The translations under genes and the position numbers were made by a program. The notes under the pieces are model-generated. The model was not told where the DNA came from, made no database searches, and worked only from the letters and a program-made list of their open reading frames with translations. Below are positions 1-8,951 of a stretch of DNA of 64,000 bases, one piece after another. The first letter of the stretch is position 1; each line of letters opens with the position of its first letter. Source of the DNA: Agriterribacter humi (GTDB taxonomy: Bacteria > Bacteroidota > Bacteroidia > Chitinophagales > Chitinophagaceae); NCBI RefSeq assembly GCF_009192765.1, contig NZ_VOHQ01000001.1, positions 434,001 to 498,000 on the forward strand, in the 5' to 3' direction.

Positions 1-427
1 TCTGTTGCCATCGCAATGTTAATTTAGGTACAAATAAAAACCAGAACAATATAAAATAGGCAGGCATAACACTGTGCAGCAATTCATCAACAATCATTTG
101 TAAACCTTGCGGCTCCCACAATGGACGTAAAATAAGCTGGTATACTATTCCCACCACAGCTATATACACAGCAACTGCACTTAATACGCCGGGACGCGAA
201 AAAAAATTTCCTTTTTCAGAGCCGGGCTTAAATGCAAATACTGTAAAGCAAATTGCTACCAATATATTACAGAGTATAGTGAAGAAGGTAAAAAAACGTA
301 AAAGGGTTTCGGGAACGGAAACGGTTCTGTTCACTATGATCAGGTATAATTGAAGGATCACTGCTGACCAGGCTACTATGGCACCAGTCGCTGAAAAAAA
401 GCGAATTCCTGACGGCTTTGTATTCAT
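1..427 (-). CDS. Pr6Pr family membrane protein (3' end beyond window)
   Basis: Reading leftward from the ATG at 425-427 gives 142 codons without a stop before the window edge, so the C-terminus is missing. The protein is very hydrophobic, with about four membrane segments separated by short loops, and has an LLRFFTFFTILCN segment followed by LWEPQG, typical of the Pr6Pr/FAR-17a-AIG1-like integral membrane family of unknown function. There is no signal peptide beyond the first helix. Its upstream neighbour is the divergent secreted hydrolase at 599, so the 170-bp gap should hold both promoters. Function is unknown. The family call rests on recognised motifs and topology; a different small membrane family is possible. 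Confidence 0.7.
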   Translation of the reverse strand, partial: MNTKPSGIRFFSATGAIVAWSAVILQLYLIIVNRTVSVPETLLRFFTFFTILCNILVAICFTVFAFKPGSEKGNFFSRPGVLSAVAVYIAVVGIVYQLILRPLWEPQGLQMIVDELLHSVMPAYFILFWFLFVPKLTLRWQQ

Positions 428-598
428 TCTGGAATTTTTTATTGTTGAATTGACTAACCCGCAATTCCAAAGACATTTAATAAAAATAGGTTTTCCGGCA
501 GAAAGTTTTCTATTTATTCTATTCCTTTCGGCAGTAAGAAAGAAAATCCTAAATTGTAGCTACTATTATCTGTATAAAGTACCTTTTCATTTTATATC

Positions 599-1753
599 AT
601 GAATAAAATACTGGCACTCGCCTGCTTTTGCTTGCTCTGTTCAGGCAATCTGACCGCCCAGGATGAATTGTGTAAAGGCGCTTATTTTACCGAAGCGCAG
701 GGTAAAGCATTTTTAGAGGAGCATACGCCTGCTTCTTTAAACGACTGGCAGTACCGTGCAGAACAAATACGGGCACGCATACGCGAAGGCATGCAATTAG
801 AAACATTGCCGGCTAAGCCCGTATCGGAACCCATCATTCACAGCAAAAAGATAATGGATGGTTATACAGTAGAAAATGTAGCGTTTGAAAGCTTGCCCGG
901 TTTTTATGTTACAGGAAATTTATATCGTCCGCTCAGGCCTCAAAAATCCTACGCTGGTATTCTTTGCCCCCACGGACATGGCAGTAATCCCGAGGGGCGG
1001 TTTCGCGAACAAACCCAAAAACGATGTGCCACTTTGGCCCGCATGGGCGCCATAGTATTTGTATGGGATATGATCGGGCAGGGCGATTCAAAGCAATGTG
1101 AGCACAGCTTGAAAAAGGGATTGAAGCTGCAAACCATCAACAGTACAAGAGCATTGGATTTCCTGTTGTCTGTTCCCGGCGTTGATCCTGACCGGATCGG
1201 TATGACGGGTGAATCGGGCGGTGGTACGCAAACTTTTTTACTAACGGCGCTCGATCCGCGCATTAAAGTTTCGGTACCCTGTGTAATGGTATCTGCGCAT
1301 TTCTTTGGCGGCTGCACTTGCGAAAGTGGTATGCCCATTCACAAGAAAGGCGATTTTCAAACCAATAACGTGGAGATAGCCGCATTAGCTGCTCCACGTC
1401 CCATGCTGCTAATTTCAGACGGTGATGACTGGACAAAAAATAATCCCACGGTGGAATACCCGTTTATGCAGAAAGTCTATCGTTTGTATAAAAAAGAAAA
1501 CAATGTTGCATTGGTTCACCTGGCCAACGAAAAACATGATTACGGCCCATCCAAGCGAAAAGCCATGTACCCTTTTATGGCCAAACACCTTAAACTGAAC
1601 CTGGAAGCTGTTACAGGCTCCAATGGAAATATTGATGAAACACCCGCAAAAGTATTGGATCAGAAAGAGCTGGAAGTTTTTAATGCAGCACACCCACGGC
1701 CAGCCAATGCAGTAATGGGTGATGAAGCAGTGATGAAACTATTAGACCAGTAA
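599..1753 (+). CDS. secreted alpha/beta-hydrolase (acetylxylan esterase / dienelactone hydrolase-like)
   Basis: 384 residues with a Sec signal peptide (about residues 1-21, ending LTAQ). The alpha/beta-hydrolase fold shows an oxyanion-region PHGHG motif (about residue 125), the nucleophile elbow GESGGG with Ser206, an acidic residue in SDGDDW (Asp274 or neighbours) and His313 in EKHDYG. The combination resembles large acetylxylan-esterase-like hydrolases of Bacteroidota, which act on acylated sugars in the periplasm; the actual substrate is not visible. The start is the ATG at 599, directly before the signal peptide. A TACCTTTT box at 579-586 could be its -7 element. It stands alone, convergent with dcd, with an 83-bp repeat-rich gap between them. 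Confidence 0.8.
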   Translation: MNKILALACFCLLCSGNLTAQDELCKGAYFTEAQGKAFLEEHTPASLNDWQYRAEQIRARIREGMQLETLPAKPVSEPIIHSKKIMDGYTVENVAFESLPGFYVTGNLYRPLRPQKSYAGILCPHGHGSNPEGRFREQTQKRCATLARMGAIVFVWDMIGQGDSKQCEHSLKKGLKLQTINSTRALDFLLSVPGVDPDRIGMTGESGGGTQTFLLTALDPRIKVSVPCVMVSAHFFGGCTCESGMPIHKKGDFQTNNVEIAALAAPRPMLLISDGDDWTKNNPTVEYPFMQKVYRLYKKENNVALVHLANEKHDYGPSKRKAMYPFMAKHLKLNLEAVTGSNGNIDETPAKVLDQKELEVFNAAHPRPANAVMGDEAVMKLLDQ

Positions 1754-1767
1754 GACCAGTCTCATAT

Positions 1768-1836
1768 TTATTGTTTGTGGTTTATTGTTTGAAGTTTGTA
1801 CAAAGCTTGCAACTTGTGCCCTGCAACCTGTAACTA
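1768..1836. repeat. degenerate heptanucleotide repeat between convergent genes
   Basis: The gap between the esterase and dcd is filled by two 7-base-period word families. Left part: GTTTGTG, GTTTATT, GTTTGAA, GTTTGTA in a row. Right part, read on the dcd strand: GTTACAG, GTTGCAG, GGCACAA, GTTGCAA. The second block begins within four bases of the dcd stop codon. The same words recur after other stops at 11.7, 13.7 and 53.7 kb. Confidence 0.7.
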
Positions 1837-2373
1837 TTAAAAACTGTTCTTCCACATCATACTTTCAACAGGTTTTTCAGGCTGACCGCTGTATTTGGCA
1901 TTTTTTTTCTGGTTGTATTTTACTTCAATTTCACCATCCACCGGAAAATAGATCAATTGACCGATCGGCATACCTTTATAAATACGCACCGGCTGCTTAA
2001 CGGATATTTCCAGCGTCCAGTTACCGCAAAAACCAACATCTCCCTTGCCGGCAGTGGCATGTATATCAATACCCAGGCGACCGGTAGAAGATTTGCCTTC
2101 CAGGAAAGGTACATGGGCATGGGTTTCTGTATACTCAAGCGTTGCACCCAGGTAAAAAATATGCGGGTACAATACAAACCCCTCATCAGGGATTTCAAAA
2201 TATTCTATTTCGTTATGCTTCTTGGCATCTAATATATGTTCGCGGTACGTAGCCAGCCATTTACCCAGGTGCACATCGTAAGAGTTACTCCCCAAACATT
2301 CCCTGTCGTAAGGCACTAATTTAATAGTTCCTTTTTCTATTTCTTCGAGTATTCTTGTATCAGATAGTATCAT
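1837..2373 (-). CDS. dcd: dCTP deaminase
   Basis: 178 residues, close to the usual length. The enzyme deaminates dCTP to dUTP (some family members go on to dUMP) and feeds thymidylate synthesis in the cytoplasm. The dUTPase-fold signature is intact: EGKSSTGRLGI (Ser95, Ser96, Arg99), HATAG, GFCGNWTLE with the catalytic glutamate at Glu122, and a C-terminal region rich in Lys and Tyr that closes over the substrate. The ATG start is standard for the family (MILSD). It is divergent from the phosphopantetheinyl transferase gene with about 70 bp between the starts, and its stop is directly followed by heptanucleotide repeats. Confidence 0.95.
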   Translation of the reverse strand: MILSDTRILEEIEKGTIKLVPYDRECLGSNSYDVHLGKWLATYREHILDAKKHNEIEYFEIPDEGFVLYPHIFYLGATLEYTETHAHVPFLEGKSSTGRLGIDIHATAGKGDVGFCGNWTLEISVKQPVRIYKGMPIGQLIYFPVDGEIEVKYNQKKNAKYSGQPEKPVESMMWKNSF

Positions 2374-2442
2374 TCCCTGATTTATTTGTTTATTTGTTTC
2401 CGGAATCCTTTTCGCGGCGAATTTCGGATTTCGTTTCTTGTA

Positions 2443-3108
2443 ATGCCTTTATTTTATCAACATAATATCAACGAATCAACAAAATTAGGGGTTTGGCATA
2501 TTGCCGAGCCCGAAGATTTCTTTCTGGCCAAGGTTCCGCTGCAGCATGACATCACTCATCCACATAAACGTCTGCAACATTTGGCAGGACGCTACCTGCT
2601 GCGCTTTTTATTTCCCGATTTCCCCAACGAATTGATCCAGATCGCCAGTACCAAAAAGCCTTTCCTCGCCGATGAAGCTTTTCATTTCTCCATTTCACAT
2701 TGTGGCGATTATGCCGCTGCTATTGTTAGTCGCACAAACCGCGTGGGCATTGATATTGAAATTCCTACGCCCAAAGTTGCCCGTGTACGCCATAAATTCC
2801 TGCATGCAGAAGAGTTGGCCAATATAGGAAAAGAAAGCAGTGCGTTTCCTTCACCGGATGCTGCAACTGAAGATATTTTTCTCCGTAAATTAACGTTGTT
2901 ATGGAGTGCAAAAGAAGCAGTTTTCAAATGGTATGGCAATGGTGAAGTGGATTTTAGTGATCAGATCAGGCTACAACCGCTCGACGATGTGCTGTCCATA
3001 CCGGGAAAAGGAAAGATGAATGGTTCGTTTTTAAAGCGCCGCACTTTATCATTGGTACTACCCTTTATTAATTTTAAGGAGATATGCTTAGTTTGGGTGA
3101 TGACCTGA
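2443..3108 (+). CDS. 4'-phosphopantetheinyl transferase superfamily protein
   Basis: I place the start at the ATG at 2443 (221 residues). The reading frame is open further upstream to 2386, but that stretch is repeat-like (GAATTTCGGATTTCG) and does not look like protein. Diagnostic Sfp-type motifs are present: GIDIE (Mg-binding Asp and Glu, about residue 107) and WSAKEAVFKWYG (Glu and Lys, about residue 155). The enzyme transfers the 4'-phosphopantetheine arm of CoA to a carrier-protein serine. No fatty acid, polyketide or peptide synthase gene is in the window, so the partner is unknown; it may be the housekeeping enzyme for acyl carrier protein. Confidence 0.85.
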   Translation: MPLFYQHNINESTKLGVWHIAEPEDFFLAKVPLQHDITHPHKRLQHLAGRYLLRFLFPDFPNELIQIASTKKPFLADEAFHFSISHCGDYAAAIVSRTNRVGIDIEIPTPKVARVRHKFLHAEELANIGKESSAFPSPDAATEDIFLRKLTLLWSAKEAVFKWYGNGEVDFSDQIRLQPLDDVLSIPGKGKMNGSFLKRRTLSLVLPFINFKEICLVWVMT

Positions 3109-3195
3109 CCTGTTTTAAAAACGATCTATATATTACCGGCACAGTCCTTTGGCAATCACCGGGTTTATTTATCTTAATCTTAACCAAATTCGCGG

Positions 3196-3223
3196 TTTGC
3201 ACTATATAAAATTTTTACCTTGC
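3196..3223 (+). promoter_or_regulatory. possible promoter of the alpha-2-macroglobulin gene
   Basis: TTTG at 3196-3199 and TACCTTGC at 3216-3223 resemble the Bacteroidota -33 (TTTG) and -7 (TAnnTTTG) elements, separated by 16 bases, slightly short. The -7 box has one mismatch. It lies about 30 bp before the ATG at 3253. Confidence 0.4.
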
Positions 3224-3252
3224 TTTATGCAAGTTTAAACCTTTCCTGCATC

Positions 3253-6200
3253 ATGAATATTATCAAGCGCTGCATCGTTCTTTGTAAACAATGGTATATT
3301 CCTTTTTTATTAATCTCTGTGCTGTTGTTTGCCTGTAATAAAAAAGAAAAAATAGCGGGGGTTGATCCTGCTTTCAGTAAATATATAGACGGGTATACTT
3401 CGGGCGTTATTTCTAAAGCGGCGGCCATACGGATACGCCTGGCCGCAGAAGCTCCTTCTGCTCATGTACTGAATGAAGTGCTAAAAGATCCTCTATTTTT
3501 TTTTTCCCCTTCCATAAAAGGCAAAGCATATTGGGTAGATGCCCGAACCATCGAATTCAAACCCGATGAATACCTTACACCGGGACAGTTGTATACTGTA
3601 AATTTCAAACTCGACAAGGCAACCGATGTGCCCGATGCTTTTAAAACTTTTACATTTAATGTACAGGCTGTAAAGCCTGGCTTCCTGGTAAAAGAAACCG
3701 GGCTGAAAGTAGTTGGCAATTCAAAAGAAATGATGGCATTGAATGGTGCAATTGAAACTGCGGATATCGAATCGTCTGCCACAGTTGAAAAAATATTGAC
3801 TGTTGAGTACGGGGGTAAATCGCCTGCAATAAAATGGGAACACAATGAAAGCACCCGTATCCATCGCTTTACTGTGGAAGACATTAAACGGGCCACCAGC
3901 ACTTCTTCCTTAAAATTACAGTGGGATGGCACTCCGTTAGGATTGGAGGAAAAAGACAGCAAGGAAGTAGAAATACCGGCAGTGGGTGATTTTAAAATAT
4001 TGAACGTTCGGGCAGTGCAGGAAACGGAGAATTATGTACTTGTACAATTTTCCGGAGCCATCGCCACCAACCAGCAACTGAACGGGCTGATCACCGTGAG
4101 CAACAAAACGGATCTCAGCTACAGTATTGATGGAAGCGAAGTTAAATTATATGTGCCCGACAGCTTTGACGGTAATTATACCGTTACGGTACATGAAGGA
4201 GTACAAACGGTGTGGGGCACCAAATTAAACAAAGCGTTTTCCGCCAACTTGTTTTTTGAAAACCGGTTACCTTCTGTCACCATTCGCGGTCGCGGCGTTA
4301 TATTACCCAACTCCGGGAAGCTGGTATTGCCTTTTGAAAGTATTAACCTCAGCGCCGTAGATATCAGCATCATTAAAGTATATGAAAATAATATTCCCCA
4401 GTTTTTTCAGTCCAATAATTTTGACGGCGAATCCGATCTTCGTCGGGTAGCTACTCCTGTTGTACAGCAAACGCTGCGGCTGGATAACGATAAAACACTT
4501 GACCTGCACCGTAAGCAGAAATTTTCATTAGACATTGACAAATACCTGAAAGCGGAACCCGGCGCCATATATCACATAACCATAGGATTCAGACCGGAAT
4601 ATTCGTTGTATACCTGTCGCGCGGCTGATAAAACAAGTGAAGAGGAAGATGAACCAGGTGGTTGGTATGACGGCGGCGATCAGGATGGATTGGATAGTGA
4701 TAATGATTTCTGGAAAGTATACAACACGTATTATCCCTACGGTTATAACTGGAAGCAGCGCGATAATCCCTGCAGCCCCTCTTATTACAATAAAGAAAGA
4801 TGGGCCAGCCGCAATATCATTGCTTCCAATATTGGGCTAACGGCCAAGCGTGCCGGCGATAACAGCATGCTTATTGCCGTAACCGATATTCTTACTGCCA
4901 GTCCAATGAACAATGTGGAACTGGAACTGCTCGATTACCAGCAGCAGGTGATTTTTAAAACCAAAAGTGATAAGAACGGACTGGCAAATTTTGACCTGAA
5001 GAAAAAGCCCTATTTGTTGGTTGCCAAAAAAGGCAACGAAAGAGGTTACCTGAAATTAGACGATGGCAGTTCGCTTATGCTGAGCCGTTTTGATGTATCG
5101 GGCGTGGAAGTAAAAAACGGACTGAAAGGTTTTATTTTCGGGGAACGCGGGGTATGGCGTCCGGGCGATACAATGTATATCAATTTTATTATGGAAGATA
5201 AAGCGGGTAAACTGCCTGCAGATCATCCTGTAGAATTTAATTTAATTACACCGCAGGGACAATTATACAAACGCCTGGTGGAAACCTCCGGCCAACATGG
5301 CTTTTATCTTTTTACTGCATCCACCGATGCCTCTTCGCCAACAGGCAACTGGCTGGCAAAAATTAAGGTAGGCGGCGCAGTATTCGAAAAAAGGTTAAAG
5401 GTGGAAACGGTAATGCCTAACCGCCTGAAGATTGACCTGGATTTTGGTAAGGATCCCATATTGGGTAAAGATGGTACTTTGGGCACACTCCAATCGCAAT
5501 GGCTTTTTGGCACGCCGGCAAGAAACCTTGCAGCAAAGGTTGACGCCTCATTGTATGCAAGGAGAACGGTTTTCAAAAAATACCCGGCCTATCATTTTGA
5601 TGATCCTACGGCAGCATATACTACTGAAACCAAAACCATCTTCGATGGAAAGCTGAATGAAGAAGGTGCTGCGTCTGTGAATACAAAATTTGGCGCCATA
5701 AAGAATGCACCGGGTATGCTCAACGCCAGCCTGCTGGTAAAAGTATTTGAGCCGGGCGGCGCTTTCAGCGTGGATAATATGGTTATACCCTACAGCCCTT
5801 ATAAAAGCTACGCGGGCATCAATATGCCCGAAGGACAAAAACCCTGGGGCTTTTTGCTAACAGACAAAAGCTATGAACTGCCAATTGTAAATGTGGATGT
5901 CAATGGCAATGCGTTAAAAGGCACGCAACAAATGGAAGTAGAGCTGTACCGGGTAAGCTGGCGCTGGTGGTGGGATAATACAGGCGATGGCTTCAGCAAT
6001 TTTACACAGGACACCTATAATAAATTATTACAGAAAGATACTGTTCGTTTAACCAATGGCGCGGGCAAATGGCATTTTTCTGCTCCCGGCAGCGAATGGG
6101 GCCGCTACCTTGTTTTAGTAAGAGACAGGAGCAGCGGTCACACTACTGGCCAGGTAGTATACTTCGATGATCCCTGGTGGCAAACCCGCGGCAATGCCAC

Positions 6201-8829
6201 CGATCCTTCGGCGGCAGCAATGCTGTCGTTTACCTCCGGCAAGGAAAAGTATAATGTGAATGAAGATATTACGCTTCATATACCAAGCAGTAAGGGCGGC
6301 AGGGCGTTGATCAGCATTGAATCGGGAAGCCGTATTATAAAAACAGACTGGATCGAAACACAGGAAGGCCAAACCGTTTATACATTTAAAGCTGAAGCAG
6401 GCATGGCGCCCAACATATATGCCAATGTAAGTTTACTGCAACCCCATGCACAAACCGCAAACGATTTACCTATCCGCATGTATGGTGTTATTCCAATTTT
6501 AATTGAAGATAAAAATACAGTGATCAAACCGGTGATCAATATGCCCGATATAATACGCCCGGAACAAAAAACCTCCGTTACAGTTTCTGAAATTTCAGGC
6601 AGGGCGATGACCTACTGCGTAGCGATTGTGGACGAAGGCTTGCTTGATCTTACCCGTTTTAAAACACCTGATCCACATGCTTCACTTTACGCAAGAGAAG
6701 CGCTTGGTGTAAAAAGCTGGGACCTGTTCGATAATGTAATTGGCGCATGGGGCAATGGGCTGGAACGAATTTTAACCATTGGTGGCGACGAGGAAGCGAG
6801 TGGCGGGGCAAAGGAAAGAAGAGCCAACCGTTTTAAACCCGTGGTAAAATATCTCGGTCCGTTTCACTTGAATAAAAGCCAAAAACAAACACACAACTTT
6901 CAACTGCCACCTTATGTAGGTTCAGTAAGAACAATGGTAGTTGCCGCCGGAGAAGGCGCCTATGGATTTGCAGAAAAAACAATAGCCGTAAAGAAGCCCT
7001 TAATGTTATTGGGTACGCTGCCCAGGGTATTGGGCCCAACAGAAACCATTAAGCTGCCGGTAACAGTTTTTGCGATGGAAAATAATGTACGCAATGTTAC
7101 GGTAACCCTGCAAAACAATGCTTATCTCGAAACCGTTGGCAGCGCTTTTCAACAGGTATCTTTTGCATCGCCCGGTGAAAAGATGGTTTATTTTGACGTA
7201 AAAGTGAAAGAAAATACAGGCATTGGTAAAGTGAAATTGCTGGCAACAAGTGGCAATGAAAAGGCTAATTATGAAGTGGAATTAGATGTGCGCAATCCTA
7301 ATCCGGCAATAACCAATGTAGTTTCATCTGTACTCAATGCAGGTCAGCGATGGAATGAAACAGTAAAACCTGTTGGCATTCCGGAAAACGGAAAAGCTAC
7401 ACTTGAAATTTCAAGTATACCACCTATTAATCTCGAAAAAAGATTAGATTACCTTATACAATATCCGCATGGATGTATTGAGCAAATTACTTCTGCAGTA
7501 TTTCCGCAATTGGTACTTGGCCAGCTAACGGATCTGAGCGACCGCAAAAAAGCGGAAACAGAAAGAAATATCCGTTCTGGTATTGAACGTTATAAAAACT
7601 TTCAGCTTCCGGATGGCGGGTTCAGTTATTGGCCCGGGTTGCCGGAAAGTGATGAATGGGGAACCAATTATGCCGGACATTTTTTACTGAAGGCACGGGA
7701 GAAAGGATATATTGTACCGGTAGATATGCTGCAAAAGTGGCTTACTTATCAACGCGGCAAAGCCAACAGGTGGTCACCATCTACCACTAATTTTTACGGC
7801 GGTGATCTTACACAATCCTATCGTTTATACCTTCTGGCTTTAGCCAAATCGCCTGAGCTGGGCGCCATGAACCGGTTGAAAGAATTCAAATATCTTTCGC
7901 CCGAAGCCAAATGGCGGCTGGCGGCTGCATATCAACTGGCAGGTCAGCAAAAAGTTGCCACAGCGCTAATCATGGGTTTACCAACCCGCTTCGAACAACG
8001 CAAATCGCCAGGCAATACATATGGCTCCGGCTTGCGCGATGAAGCGATGGTTTTGGAAACACTAACATTAATGGGTAAGCGGAAAGAAGCAGCTGCTGTA
8101 TTGCAATTTGTTTTGGCGCAGTTGGCAACCGAAAGCTGGTACAGCACACAAACCACGGCCTATAGCCTGATAGCCATTGCCGCTTATTGCGGAACAAACG
8201 TCAGTGGAGAAAAAATAGTGGCAACTGCCAGTGTAAACGGTAAAACTGTAAATATCAATTCACACTCCTATATTACACAAACACCTGTAAGTGTTACAGA
8301 CATCAATAAAAAAATAACCGTTACCAATAAAGGAACGAACGTTTTATATGCACGGCTGATCACGCAGGGACAGCCGGTTACCGGGGAAGATATAGCAGTA
8401 AATAACAATGCTGATGTATTGTCAATGCATGTAAGCTACCTTAATCTAAACGGCAGCCCGCTGAATATCGAAGCTATAGAACAGGGAACTGATTTTGTTG
8501 CTAAAGTAAGTATTCGTAATCCGGGTATACGGGGTAGGTACAACAATATGACGCTTTCACAAATTTTTCCCGGCGGGTGGGAAATACTGAATACACGGAT
8601 GCTGGATAATGAAGGAAGTTTTAAACCTTCTCCATTCAATTACCAGGATATTCGCGATGACAGAGTATATACGCACTTTGACATTAAAGAAGGCGAAACA
8701 AATACATATTATGTAATGCTGAACGCGGCTTACCTGGGGAAATATTTTTTACCGGGAGGTTATTGTGAAGCCATGTACGACAATACCATCAGTGCGGGGG
8801 TAAAAGGGAAGTGGGTGGAAGTAAAGTGA
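3253..8829 (+). CDS. alpha-2-macroglobulin family lipoprotein (YfhM-like, thioester-containing)
   Basis: 1858 residues from the ATG at 3253; a TTG 33 bp upstream is in frame but less likely. A lipobox LLFAC places the lipid anchor at Cys28, so the protein is tethered in the periplasm or at the surface. The long N-terminal part is made of MG-type beta-sandwich domains. The thioester motif CIEQ is at residues 1408-1411 inside YPHGCIEQ, followed by the helical thioester domain (repeated GG/W turns) and a C-terminal receptor-binding-like domain. Family knowledge: bacterial alpha-2-macroglobulins trap attacking proteases through the thioester and occur next to pbpC, as here. Residues about 470-500 form an acidic, Gly/Asp-rich insertion. 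It is probably co-transcribed with pbpC 123 bp downstream. Confidence 0.92.
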   Translation: MNIIKRCIVLCKQWYIPFLLISVLLFACNKKEKIAGVDPAFSKYIDGYTSGVISKAAAIRIRLAAEAPSAHVLNEVLKDPLFFFSPSIKGKAYWVDARTIEFKPDEYLTPGQLYTVNFKLDKATDVPDAFKTFTFNVQAVKPGFLVKETGLKVVGNSKEMMALNGAIETADIESSATVEKILTVEYGGKSPAIKWEHNESTRIHRFTVEDIKRATSTSSLKLQWDGTPLGLEEKDSKEVEIPAVGDFKILNVRAVQETENYVLVQFSGAIATNQQLNGLITVSNKTDLSYSIDGSEVKLYVPDSFDGNYTVTVHEGVQTVWGTKLNKAFSANLFFENRLPSVTIRGRGVILPNSGKLVLPFESINLSAVDISIIKVYENNIPQFFQSNNFDGESDLRRVATPVVQQTLRLDNDKTLDLHRKQKFSLDIDKYLKAEPGAIYHITIGFRPEYSLYTCRAADKTSEEEDEPGGWYDGGDQDGLDSDNDFWKVYNTYYPYGYNWKQRDNPCSPSYYNKERWASRNIIASNIGLTAKRAGDNSMLIAVTDILTASPMNNVELELLDYQQQVIFKTKSDKNGLANFDLKKKPYLLVAKKGNERGYLKLDDGSSLMLSRFDVSGVEVKNGLKGFIFGERGVWRPGDTMYINFIMEDKAGKLPADHPVEFNLITPQGQLYKRLVETSGQHGFYLFTASTDASSPTGNWLAKIKVGGAVFEKRLKVETVMPNRLKIDLDFGKDPILGKDGTLGTLQSQWLFGTPARNLAAKVDASLYARRTVFKKYPAYHFDDPTAAYTTETKTIFDGKLNEEGAASVNTKFGAIKNAPGMLNASLLVKVFEPGGAFSVDNMVIPYSPYKSYAGINMPEGQKPWGFLLTDKSYELPIVNVDVNGNALKGTQQMEVELYRVSWRWWWDNTGDGFSNFTQDTYNKLLQKDTVRLTNGAGKWHFSAPGSEWGRYLVLVRDRSSGHTTGQVVYFDDPWWQTRGNATDPSAAAMLSFTSGKEKYNVNEDITLHIPSSKGGRALISIESGSRIIKTDWIETQEGQTVYTFKAEAGMAPNIYANVSLLQPHAQTANDLPIRMYGVIPILIEDKNTVIKPVINMPDIIRPEQKTSVTVSEISGRAMTYCVAIVDEGLLDLTRFKTPDPHASLYAREALGVKSWDLFDNVIGAWGNGLERILTIGGDEEASGGAKERRANRFKPVVKYLGPFHLNKSQKQTHNFQLPPYVGSVRTMVVAAGEGAYGFAEKTIAVKKPLMLLGTLPRVLGPTETIKLPVTVFAMENNVRNVTVTLQNNAYLETVGSAFQQVSFASPGEKMVYFDVKVKENTGIGKVKLLATSGNEKANYEVELDVRNPNPAITNVVSSVLNAGQRWNETVKPVGIPENGKATLEISSIPPINLEKRLDYLIQYPHGCIEQITSAVFPQLVLGQLTDLSDRKKAETERNIRSGIERYKNFQLPDGGFSYWPGLPESDEWGTNYAGHFLLKAREKGYIVPVDMLQKWLTYQRGKANRWSPSTTNFYGGDLTQSYRLYLLALAKSPELGAMNRLKEFKYLSPEAKWRLAAAYQLAGQQKVATALIMGLPTRFEQRKSPGNTYGSGLRDEAMVLETLTLMGKRKEAAAVLQFVLAQLATESWYSTQTTAYSLIAIAAYCGTNVSGEKIVATASVNGKTVNINSHSYITQTPVSVTDINKKITVTNKGTNVLYARLITQGQPVTGEDIAVNNNADVLSMHVSYLNLNGSPLNIEAIEQGTDFVAKVSIRNPGIRGRYNNMTLSQIFPGGWEILNTRMLDNEGSFKPSPFNYQDIRDDRVYTHFDIKEGETNTYYVMLNAAYLGKYFLPGGYCEAMYDNTISAGVKGKWVEVK

Positions 8830-8852
8830 CTTATGATTTGAGATTGTAAATA

Positions 8853-8925
8853 CAATTTATAGTTTTTGGTTTATTGTTTATTGTTTATTGTTAATACAGA
8901 TTTGTGATTTATTGTTAATACTCAA
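8853..8925. repeat. TTTATTG heptanucleotide repeat in the gap before pbpC
   Basis: Between the macroglobulin stop and pbpC lies a run with the unit GTTTATT three times in tandem (about 8870-8890), then degenerate copies (GTTAATA, GATTTATT). It has the 7-base period of the other intergenic repeats in this window. No terminator is visible, in keeping with read-through into pbpC. Confidence 0.65.
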
Positions 8926-8951
8926 TTAAAGGTTGGATGATATATTTTTAA

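Noticed and set aside
378-602. Rightward 74-codon frame before the esterase
   Set aside because: It lies antisense to the Pr6Pr gene and reads into the esterase promoter; composition is not protein-like.
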